This document shows positions 17,038-23,688 of a stretch of DNA of 64,000 nucleotides, piece after piece (within the stretch, counting starts at the first letter, position 1; each line of letters starts with the position of its first letter). A program made the translations under genes and the position numbers. A model generated the notes under the pieces. That model made no database searches and was not told the DNA's origin. It saw only the letters and a list, made by a program, of their open reading frames with translations. The DNA is from Prevotella sp. (GTDB lineage: Bacteria > Bacteroidota > Bacteroidia > Bacteroidales > Bacteroidaceae): NCBI GenBank assembly GCA_017619375.1, contig JAFZSL010000045.1, positions 124,001 through 188,000 of the forward strand, written 5' to 3'.

Positions 17038-18891
17038 TTACTGCAATGCCTGTTTCCAATACATCTTGGCATCACCGCCATATTCGTCGGTCAGTAGTGC
17101 CAGGAACAGGTTGGCGTCTTTATTGATGTCGGTACTGCCATACTGTTCTGGGTCACGGTTGACTCTCAGGCTGGTTATTCTGTAATCGCCTCCGTATTCC
17201 TCATACTTGGCTTCGAAGATGCAGATTCCCGTCCAACTGCGGAAATAGCGGATGGTGTCCTCATCGCAGTACATGAACCAGTGGTCTTCCATGGCTTCGG
17301 GAATGTGACCATACTTGATGATGTGCATCGCTTCGCTTGGTATCGTCACATTCAATGGGATGACCGTTTCCTTTTCTGGCATGGGCAGGTTTTTCCAACT
17401 GTCTTTTGTCGCCACCTCGCTTTTTGGAGGTATGGGGTTCTCACCATTGAACCGCTTGGCGGAGTTGCCGGCACCCATCGTCCACATCTTGAGTGCCTTC
17501 ATTTGGTCTGCGGTTGGTTGGGGATTGTCCATCCCTTCAAACTCTTCGGCGAACGGCTTGAAATTGCCTTCCGGATTATGTTTTTGATGAGCGTTGTGGT
17601 CGTCGAGTATGGCGAACACGATTTTCTTGTATCTGTTCTTAAACTCTGGCTCGTCCATCACCTCATGGAACAGCCGTGCCACATGCCGGGGTGGGTTGTG
17701 GAATGCCCCGCATCCCAAGGCGCCGAGCACCAGCGAATCGTGGCCGTGAACCAGTCCGATGCGGAAGATGGTGAGTATTTTGTTCTTGACAGGTTCCACA
17801 AGGTGGTCTGCTATCATGTTGTCAGCAGTCAGGTCGGGGCGGTTCATGCCTGCCACCGAGATGAACGATAGGGCGACAGGGGCGTCCAACAGGGCGTACC
17901 CTTTCTGCTCGCTTTCCCGGAAATAGATGGTATCGGGCGTATAGATGCCGCCGTAGTTCCTGTCCAAGGGGTATTGGTGAGAGGATGGTGCCATGCCGAA
18001 TTGCTTGGCGTAGGGAGCGAACTGGTAGAGGGAACGGAAAATGTTGGTTCTGCGAAACAGCGTCTCCTCCTGTGCCCCGGCCCCTGCCGCCACGCCGCCG
18101 CCGGGGGTGTGGCGGTTGGCCATGTTCAGGACTGCGGGGTCGTACCCCTGTTCCTTGAGCTGCACTCCTGCATACAGGCAGTCGATGTTTTGTATCTCCA
18201 CGATGGTCGGGTCACTGTTTTGTGGAGCATCGGGTGCGTGAAACTCATGTTCGTAAAATACAGTATTTCGTATCATCTCCTTATCGGAAGGGAAGCAATA
18301 CTGCTTGCCGCTCTCCGTAGTATAGTGCCCTTGGTTGACGATTTCGATGGTATTGTGGAACTCCTGCACACGCAGTTCCTTTACTTGGAGGTAGGCCATT
18401 TGGTTTCCATTCTTTACCTTTTCCATGATGAAACGGTATTTCACCAGAAAGTCTTTCTCCGCGTTCCAGGTGATGGATGGTGTCGGAGTGCTGTCTTGTG
18501 AGCGTTCCAGAATTTCCACGAAATCCCTGGGCAGGAGGATGTTCTCCTGGTCGAGGGCTTTTTGGAACAAGGGGGCTATGTCATGGGCGGAGAAGCCCGC
18601 TATCCCGCAACCGATGCGGGTCACGAGGAACTTGCATTTTGGATATTGCTTGGCGAATTCGATGAAATCATCCACGTAGGGCTTGATGGTTTCCACGCCA
18701 CCCTGCATGGTGGGGATGGCATAACTCTGTCCCTGAAAACCCACGCCTTGGCCCCATTTCGCTCCGAAATGATCGTATGCCACGCGGGCCGCTCCACCGG
18801 CATGAGCACCGGCAAGGTTGCTTCCGAAAACGAAAATCTCGTTTGGCTTCAACTCTGTTATTCTCTCGGGGGTGAATTCTCTGTCTTTCAT
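17038..18891 (-). CDS. Macro-like domain fused to bacterial-type poly(ADP-ribose) glycohydrolase (TIGR02452/DUF2263)
   Basis: 617 residues in three parts. Residues 15-130 (FVFGSNLAGAHAGGAARVAYD, GFQGQSYAIPTMQGG, TRIGCGIAGF) resemble the phage-type macro-like domain that binds ADP-ribose. Residues about 140-440 are a microbial PARG: NMANRHTPGGGVAAGAGAQEE contains the family signature GGG-X7-QEE (G264-266, Q274-E276), and LGALGCGAFHNPP lies at 389-401. Residues about 455-617 form a third domain I cannot name, with YGHIPEAMEDHWFMYCDED and YFRSWTGICIFEAKY. PARGs hydrolyse ADP-ribose bonds on proteins or DNA. It lies 116 bp downstream of the NUDIX gene on the same strand and probably shares its transcript. 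Confidence 0.87.
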   Translation of the reverse strand: MKDREFTPERITELKPNEIFVFGSNLAGAHAGGAARVAYDHFGAKWGQGVGFQGQSYAIPTMQGGVETIKPYVDDFIEFAKQYPKCKFLVTRIGCGIAGFSAHDIAPLFQKALDQENILLPRDFVEILERSQDSTPTPSITWNAEKDFLVKYRFIMEKVKNGNQMAYLQVKELRVQEFHNTIEIVNQGHYTTESGKQYCFPSDKEMIRNTVFYEHEFHAPDAPQNSDPTIVEIQNIDCLYAGVQLKEQGYDPAVLNMANRHTPGGGVAAGAGAQEETLFRRTNIFRSLYQFAPYAKQFGMAPSSHQYPLDRNYGGIYTPDTIYFRESEQKGYALLDAPVALSFISVAGMNRPDLTADNMIADHLVEPVKNKILTIFRIGLVHGHDSLVLGALGCGAFHNPPRHVARLFHEVMDEPEFKNRYKKIVFAILDDHNAHQKHNPEGNFKPFAEEFEGMDNPQPTADQMKALKMWTMGAGNSAKRFNGENPIPPKSEVATKDSWKNLPMPEKETVIPLNVTIPSEAMHIIKYGHIPEAMEDHWFMYCDEDTIRYFRSWTGICIFEAKYEEYGGDYRITSLRVNRDPEQYGSTDINKDANLFLALLTDEYGGDAKMYWKQALQ

Positions 18892-19007
18892 CTTTATTTG
18901 TTATTTTTGGGGTTGTACGGTTTGTAAAGATTACATCATCAACTTTTTGTTCTTGATTTCAATCATCAGCTGTTTCATGAATCCAAGGTCTCTTTTGTCT
19001 CGGATGC

Positions 19008-19715
19008 TTAGAATTCCAACCTGAAGCCTTTTGACTTCATTTCCTTATACTTGTCGAGGTTGAACTTATAGTGGATGGGGACAGTTCTGGCCGCATTCTT
19101 CGGACGGTCGCCCGTCTCCTCCAGAACACCTAACTTCAGCATTTTGTTGGCAAAGTTCCTACGGTCGAAATGAACCTCGAGGATGGCTTCGTAAAGGGCC
19201 TGCAGTTGTGGCATCGTGAAGACTTCCGGCAGCAACTCAAACCCGATGGGTTGGAAATGTATCCGTTCCTTCAGGCGTTTGAGTGCCACTCGGAGAATCT
19301 TCTCATGGTCGAAAGCCAACTGTGGTATCTCGCTGATGGGAAACCACTGCGCGTTTCTGGCATCATCGCCACCCTTGACCGCCCCTTTCTGCACCAGTGC
19401 GTAATAGGCAATCGTGATGACCCGTCCGCGAGGGTCGCGGTTCACGTCGGAGAAACACCCCAACTGTTCCAAAAATCCTTTTTCCACGTCAAACTCCGTC
19501 TCTTCTTTCAGCTCACGAAGGGCGCCTGTCTCAGTCGTTTCATCCATCCTCAAGAATCCGCCTGGAAAAGCCCAGTGCCCTCTATAGGGGTCGATGCCGC
19601 GCTCAATCAGAAGCACCGACAGCCCTTCCTTGACGTCATAGCCAAAAATCACGCAGTCCGTCGTCACTGAGGGACGGGGATACTCATATGTGTATGAACC
19701 TTTTTTTACTTCCAT
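19008..19715 (-). CDS. NUDIX hydrolase with winged-helix domain (NrtR-type)
   Basis: 235 residues. The NUDIX box at 53-75 reads GFLRMDETTETGALRELKEE then T, matching GX5EX7REUXEE except that the final Gly is replaced by Glu (E74). The C-terminal part (FELLPEVFTMPQLQALYEAI, DRRNFANKMLKLGVLEE) is the winged-helix DNA-binding domain of NrtR-family regulators. Such proteins sense ADP-ribose or related molecules and repress NAD or sugar genes; some also hydrolyse ADP-ribose. With PARG, NADAR and a broken NMN adenylyltransferase beside it, an NAD/ADP-ribose role is likely. The palindromes at 19949-20020, upstream in the same transcript, are candidate binding sites. Confidence 0.85.
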   Translation of the reverse strand: MEVKKGSYTYEYPRPSVTTDCVIFGYDVKEGLSVLLIERGIDPYRGHWAFPGGFLRMDETTETGALRELKEETEFDVEKGFLEQLGCFSDVNRDPRGRVITIAYYALVQKGAVKGGDDARNAQWFPISEIPQLAFDHEKILRVALKRLKERIHFQPIGFELLPEVFTMPQLQALYEAILEVHFDRRNFANKMLKLGVLEETGDRPKNAARTVPIHYKFNLDKYKEMKSKGFRLEF

Positions 19716-19815
19716 CGCTTATCTGTTTTTATTGTTAAATAGTTTTCTTAGCTATTCGCGTGCACATCCCATCAATTTCTGAATCGCCTTCATGGTAGAT
19801 GCCGGCATGTTTCAT

Positions 19816-19947
19816 GTGCGCTGACAGGCATGAAGAAGCCGATGTCCGCTTATAGTGCGTCCACGGCTTCCTTCTTCAGCATTTTCATGCCGAAGTTGGA
19901 GGGTCGAAACTTCCGCCCATGACAACGATTTCCCTTTTCTTTTTCAT
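19816..19947 (-). pseudogene. Remnant of an NMN/nicotinate-nucleotide adenylyltransferase gene
   Basis: From an ATG at 19947 the minus strand reads MKKKREIVVMGGSFDPPT, the start of an NMN adenylyltransferase-like nucleotidyltransferase (GxFxPPTxxH motif), then hits a stop within three codons. Shifting frame, MKMLKKEAVDAL continues the expected helix, and then ADIGFFMPVSAH gives the next strand in yet another alignment after a TAA. The piece between PPT and MKML, which should hold the catalytic xxH, is missing. The gene is therefore broken by a deletion, a frameshift and a stop, and nearly all its C-terminal two-thirds is gone. It sits directly behind an intact promoter. Confidence 0.6.
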
Positions 19948-19948
19948 G

Positions 19949-19967
19949 TTGTGTAATTTTTACGCAA
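19949..19967. promoter_or_regulatory. Palindromic operator O1
   Basis: TTGTGTAA-N3-TTACGCAA, a near-perfect 19-bp dyad, overlaps the last three bases of the minus-strand -7 element and the presumed transcription start. The same design recurs at 20002-20020. Confidence 0.7.
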
Positions 19968-19996
19968 ATATAGGGTTTTGGTTCCAAACTTCCAAA
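19965..19996 (-). promoter_or_regulatory. Complete promoter of the NMNAT remnant/NUDIX transcript
   Basis: On the minus strand TTTG (19996-19993) and TATATTTG (19972-19965) are 20 bp apart. It is flanked by operators O1 and O2. Confidence 0.75.
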
Positions 19997-20001
19997 TATT
20001 T

Positions 20002-20020
20002 TTGTGTAAAAATTACGCAA
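20002..20020. promoter_or_regulatory. Palindromic operator O2
   Basis: TTGTGTAA-N3-TTACGCAA again, with both half-sites identical to O1 and only the 3-base centre changed (TTT in O1, AAA here). It lies just upstream of the -33 box; the start-to-start distance to O1 is 53 bp, about five helical turns. Confidence 0.7.
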
Positions 20021-20127
20021 AAGGGTGTTTTTTTTATTTTTGGTCCAAAATCTGGGCAATTTTATGTGTAAATGTCATTTCTTTTAACTCTTCATGTTTT
20101 TCGGCTCCATCGACTGTTTCGTGTTCG

Positions 20128-21183
20128 TTATAAAGTGTCTGGAAGGAGATAGCCGAGCACGCTGTCCCAGTTAGGGAACTTTTCAGAACCGAATGCGATC
20201 CATTCGCCAGCGAATTCGCTTGTGCCATGGTTGCCATGATCATCGATGAGGTAGTCTCCTTGGCAAAGGTCCTTGCAGTGGGTGATGACCATGCGTTTGT
20301 GGAATACGTCGTCAAGATATTCTGTCACCCATCTTACCTTGTCGGACCATGCCGATGGGTTGTCCCAAGGGGCGGTGGAGAGGATGTACAATTCATAGTG
20401 TTGTTGCAAGATGTGCATCGCTTCTATGACTCCTGGTATGGGCTTCATCTGTCCGAACATACCGGGGATGTATTCAGGACGTCCTTCGTACTCCTGTAGC
20501 GTTTCCTCGCTTTGTTGGCTCAGACCAGATTGGAAGTCAACCAGTACATTGTCCATGTCAACGTACACACGCTTCTTACGTGGTGGCACCTTGGGATGCT
20601 TGTCATAGTCTTCACGTAGTTCGGTGAGTATTCCGCAGAATTCCTGCTCGGTGATGATGGTCTTGTAGGGGTTGCGTTCGCCGGTGGAGTGGGTGAGGGT
20701 GATGCCGCGTGTGGACATCAAGGCGATGCGGAATCGCTCGCTTTGTTCGAACATGGCCTTGTAGGCTCTTCGGAGCAGTTGTTGGTATTCCTCGCTTTGC
20801 CGGTCGATGGCTTGTCCTCGCCACCACACGACTTGGTCTGTCTGCCAAGAGGTGACACTCCGCGTCCGCGCGTTGCCACCCTTCATCGAGCAGATTTGGA
20901 GCTGCTTGTCACGGTCTTGTTGCTTGAGTGATTGCAGGAAGCCTTCCATGCTTCCGCACACCATGCCTTCAAAGCGGAAACCGTTGCTGCATAGGTTGGA
21001 AAGCACGCCGGAGGGATATATCCCGTTGGAACGGATGTCCAACGTATTCGTCTTCGGGTCATAGAAGTCGACCTGTTGCTGTACCTTGTTGGTGGCAGGG
21101 GAGTTGTTGCCAGCCAAATGTTGATTGTTTGTTGTTTGCTGATTCTCTTCCATGATTGTTTCATTTAGTCTTTTTGCATTCAT
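20128..21183 (-). CDS. NADAR domain fused to a 5'-deoxyribonucleotidase-like HAD domain
   Basis: 351 residues. After a Gln/Asn-rich leader, residues 55-192 carry NADAR features: YPSGVLSNLCSNGFRFEGMV, CGSMEGFLQSLK and YKAMFEQSERFRIALMSTRG (compare the YbiA family). NADAR proteins act on ADP-ribose-related N-glycosidic bonds, including ADP-ribosylated guanine in DNA. Residues 205-351 are a HAD phosphatase of the NT5C type: RVYVDMDNVLVDFQSG with nucleophile D209 and D211, YILSTAPWDNPSAW, and DYLIDDHGNHG. The fusion could remove ADP-ribose and dephosphorylate the nucleotide product. A start at 21153 (MEENQQ) is an alternative. A -7 element and an inverted repeat lie about 105-140 bp upstream. Confidence 0.83.
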   Translation of the reverse strand: MNAKRLNETIMEENQQTTNNQHLAGNNSPATNKVQQQVDFYDPKTNTLDIRSNGIYPSGVLSNLCSNGFRFEGMVCGSMEGFLQSLKQQDRDKQLQICSMKGGNARTRSVTSWQTDQVVWWRGQAIDRQSEEYQQLLRRAYKAMFEQSERFRIALMSTRGITLTHSTGERNPYKTIITEQEFCGILTELREDYDKHPKVPPRKKRVYVDMDNVLVDFQSGLSQQSEETLQEYEGRPEYIPGMFGQMKPIPGVIEAMHILQQHYELYILSTAPWDNPSAWSDKVRWVTEYLDDVFHKRMVITHCKDLCQGDYLIDDHGNHGTSEFAGEWIAFGSEKFPNWDSVLGYLLPDTL

Positions 21184-21286
21184 ATCATCTGTTAGCCAGA
21201 CACAGTTTGGGCTCAGGTTGATGGATATTACTTACATGGCTAACTCCTTTTTGTTGTCTTTTTTTTCATTTTCGCTAATTTGAATG

Positions 21287-21294
21287 CAAAAGTA
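21287..21294 (-). promoter_or_regulatory. -7 element of the NADAR gene
   Basis: On the minus strand TACTTTTG matches TAnnTTTG. The -33 position falls inside the inverted repeat at 21301-21325. Confidence 0.55.
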
Positions 21295-21300
21295 GAAACT

Positions 21301-21325
21301 CCCTACGCCATATTTTTGCGTAGGG
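21301..21325. promoter_or_regulatory. Inverted repeat over the -33 region of the NADAR promoter
   Basis: CCCTACGC and GCGTAGGG flank a 9-base A/T-rich centre. The inner parts (TACGCcA and TTGCGTA) resemble the O1/O2 half-site but face outward, so it may be a related or a different operator. Confidence 0.5.
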
Positions 21326-21470
21326 TGAAAAAATGTCGCCAAAGACCCGTTTGGTGTCGTATGGGAGTACAGGTGTCATCGACCGCATCAGCAGTAATGA
21401 TAGCAGCCTTGTCCTTTACACATTGCGCCCTTTTACTCTCTATGGCGGTTCTTTCTGCTGCTCATTTCAA

Positions 21471-21881
21471 TTAGATGTCGTGTGTACATATGACGAGTAT
21501 GGTCATGCCTACAGCCTCAGCATTGGTTTTTATGCCCCATCTCATCTCCATGTCCTCATTGCAGAAAGATTCGAAGAACTCATGGAGGGCGTTCATGTCG
21601 TCCATCATCAGTGGGTTTTCTGTGGCCATGCCGATATGGATGAGGAGAAAGGATCCATTTTTCACCTCTTCTTTTTGAGTCAGTGCATCAAAGAAATGCT
21701 TCATGAAGAGGGCGTTGGCTTCCCCCTCGTCATTCAGGCCTTCATAAAGCATGCCCTCCTTGCCTTTGAGCACACATTCCAAATCGTGTATGTCAAGGCC
21801 TATCATGGCTTTTTCGTCTAATATGAGGTTGGCCATTTCTTCAAGTTGGGCCTCTGTGATTGGTTTCTCTGTAATTTTCAT
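21471..21881 (-). CDS. Small protein resembling an FtsZ/tubulin C-terminal domain
   Basis: 136 residues, acidic, without signal peptide. The C-terminal 70 residues (GSFLLIHIGMATENPLMMDDMNALHEFF, MEMRWGIKTNAEAVGMTILVICT, split here) match the pattern of the second FtsZ domain: strand, helix, 'i.wG...', strand ending 'i.vt'. There is no GTPase half. It lies on the same strand as the NADAR gene, 287 bp upstream, so it may have a separate promoter. Function unknown; the resemblance is by eye only. Confidence 0.5.
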   Translation of the reverse strand: MKITEKPITEAQLEEMANLILDEKAMIGLDIHDLECVLKGKEGMLYEGLNDEGEANALFMKHFFDALTQKEEVKNGSFLLIHIGMATENPLMMDDMNALHEFFESFCNEDMEMRWGIKTNAEAVGMTILVICTHDI

Positions 21882-22268
21882 TGCTTTTCAGTTTTTTTTG
21901 TTTTCTTTGTTTACGCCAGACGCAATTTCTTGAATTGGCAAGTTCCTACGTCTTTCATATATAGATAGGGCGTAAAGAAGAGAATCTATCAACAACATGT
22001 GGTTTTTTGTATTGAAATTGCTCAATCACCACATCTTCTTCACCATCTCAGACGGTAATACTTGCATATGAAATCCTTGATGGGGAAAACTCTTGTCTGA
22101 CATCAGTTTATTTGTGCAGATTTATGAAATATGTTTCATATATCAAAATCAATTGTGTGTGACATATCCTTGAGATACTTGCCAAAAAAACATACGTTTT
22201 CTTTGTGCTTCCCTTGGTTTTTCGTATTTTTGCACATCTTCGTGGAAGATTTCAAAAACTACTGCCAT
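21882..22268. other. Intergenic region between divergent genes
   Basis: It contains TTTACGCC, GACGCAA and GGGCGTAAA elements at 21910-21980 that recall the island's operator half-sites, and the sugar-porter promoter at 22202-22232. No gene is seen. Confidence 0.45.
22202..22232 (+). promoter_or_regulatory. Complete promoter of the sugar porter gene
   Basis: TTTG (22202-22205), 19 bp, TATTTTTG (22225-22232). Its position excludes the upstream in-frame ATG at 22131 and supports the start at 22269. Confidence 0.8.
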
Positions 22269-23570
22269 ATGCAAAAATACAACAAAGGATTTCTCTATTT
22301 CATCTGCCTCGTCTCGGCGATGGGTGGCTTGCTCTTCGGTTACGACTGGGTGGTGATAGGTGGTGCAAAACCGTTTTATGAATTGTTTTTCGGCATATCC
22401 CAATCGCCTGTGATGCAGGGCGTGGCTATGAGCGCCGCTCTGGTGGGGTGCCTTGTGGGTGCCATGGTGGCGGGTGCTGCTGCCGACAAGTTTGGCCGAA
22501 AGCCGTTGCTCATGGTGTCGGCCGTTCTATTTACCGTCTCTGCTGTCGCTACGGGATTGTTCAATAACTTCTCCCTCTTCAACATCGCACGTTTTGTTGG
22601 TGGAATGGGCATCGGGGTCGCGAGCGCCTTGGCACCCATGTACATTGCCGAGGTTAGTCCTACGGAGATACGTGGACGCATGGTCAGTCTCAACCAAATG
22701 ACCATCGTCTTGGGCATCTTGGCCGCACAGGTGGTGAACATGTTGCTGGCTCGCGACACCAGTGTCGCCGAAAACCAGGCATGGAACGTGGAATGGGGAT
22801 GGAGATGGATGTTCTGGGCTGAAACCTTGCCCGCAGCCTTGTTCCTCATCATGTGCTTCTTCATTCCTGAAAGTCCTGTCTATCTGAAACTGAAGGCGGC
22901 TCCTGCTTCGCATGGCAGAAAGGCGGAGGCTGGATTGGGCGAACTTTTCCAACATAAATACGGAAAAGTGCTGCTGCTCGGCCTTGTCATCGCTGTATTC
23001 CAACAGTGGTGCGGCACAAACGTCATCTTCAACTATGCACAGGAAATCTTCGTAGGGGCAGGATATGATGTCGATGGCATGTTCATCGATATTGTCATCA
23101 CCGGAATCGCCAACGTCGTCTTCACCATCATCGCTCTCTACACCATTGAGAAATGGGGACGTAGAACCCTCATCCTCATCGGTGCCGGCGGTCTGGGTGT
23201 CATCTACCTCACCCTTGGCACGTGCTACTTCATGGGCATGAAGGGCGTACTGATGGTGGTTCTCGTCGTGGCGGCCATCTCCGTCTATGCAATGACACTC
23301 GGGCCTGTCACATGGACCCTCCTCGCTGAAATCTTCCCCAACCGCATCAGGGGCGTCGCCATGGCCACATGCACCTTCGCACTTTGGGTGGGATGTTGCA
23401 CACTAACCTTCTCATTTCCCCCGATGAATGCCGCACTCGGCACCTATGGCTCCTTCTGGATTTATTCCGCCATCTGTGTCTGTGCCTTCTTTTTCCTCTA
23501 CCGCAACTGTCCTGAGACCAAGGGAAAGAGCCTCGAACAATTGGAGCAAGAACTGGTGGGAAAAGATTGA
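22269..23570 (+). CDS. MFS sugar porter (XylE/GalP-like)
   Basis: 433 residues with twelve helices. Sugar-porter signatures are clear: LLFGYDWVVIGGA in helix 1, ADKFGRKPLLM, SPTEIRGRMVSLNQ, FIPESPVYL, EKWGRRTLILIG, and the C-terminal PETKGKSLEQLE. It imports a monosaccharide by proton symport across the inner membrane. The gene behind it, 118 bp downstream, encodes a DUF5107/TPR protein, so the pair may form one sugar-use unit. The substrate cannot be told from the sequence. Confidence 0.93.
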   Translation: MQKYNKGFLYFICLVSAMGGLLFGYDWVVIGGAKPFYELFFGISQSPVMQGVAMSAALVGCLVGAMVAGAAADKFGRKPLLMVSAVLFTVSAVATGLFNNFSLFNIARFVGGMGIGVASALAPMYIAEVSPTEIRGRMVSLNQMTIVLGILAAQVVNMLLARDTSVAENQAWNVEWGWRWMFWAETLPAALFLIMCFFIPESPVYLKLKAAPASHGRKAEAGLGELFQHKYGKVLLLGLVIAVFQQWCGTNVIFNYAQEIFVGAGYDVDGMFIDIVITGIANVVFTIIALYTIEKWGRRTLILIGAGGLGVIYLTLGTCYFMGMKGVLMVVLVVAAISVYAMTLGPVTWTLLAEIFPNRIRGVAMATCTFALWVGCCTLTFSFPPMNAALGTYGSFWIYSAICVCAFFFLYRNCPETKGKSLEQLEQELVGKD

Positions 23571-23688
23571 CCTCGGTCGAAGTTGTTCACGCTCGGCAGA
23601 CTCCATGGTCTGCTCTTGCTTAATCGCAATTTTGAAGATTTCTCTATCCCAAAATAACTTGTAAATTTTTAATTGTAAATTATTGATT

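Larger units (their letters stand above)
19716..20127. other. Regulatory region and gene wreck between the NUDIX and NADAR genes
   Basis: This 412-bp stretch holds the NMNAT remnant (19816-19947), a complete minus-strand promoter (19965-19996) and two palindromes. The rest shows no intact gene. Confidence 0.7.
21184..21470. other. Leader and promoter region of the NADAR gene
   Basis: It contains the -7 element at 21287-21294 and the inverted repeat at 21301-21325, and thus an mRNA leader of roughly 95 bases. No gene is seen. Confidence 0.5.

Noticed and set aside
19850-20059. 69-residue minus-strand ORF
   Set aside because: It reads through both operators and the promoter and only in its last codons enters the NMNAT remnant.
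20034-20315. Minus-strand frame overlapping the end of the NADAR gene
   Set aside because: The last 30 codons look mildly protein-like, but most of it is a shadow of the NADAR reading frame and it has no own start signal.
17038-21881. DarT-DarG type toxin-antitoxin system
   Set aside because: Macro/PARG and NADAR genes are present, but no ADP-ribosyltransferase toxin gene is found in the window.
22131-22268. Upstream start of the sugar porter
   Set aside because: It lies before and across the complete promoter at 22202-22232.
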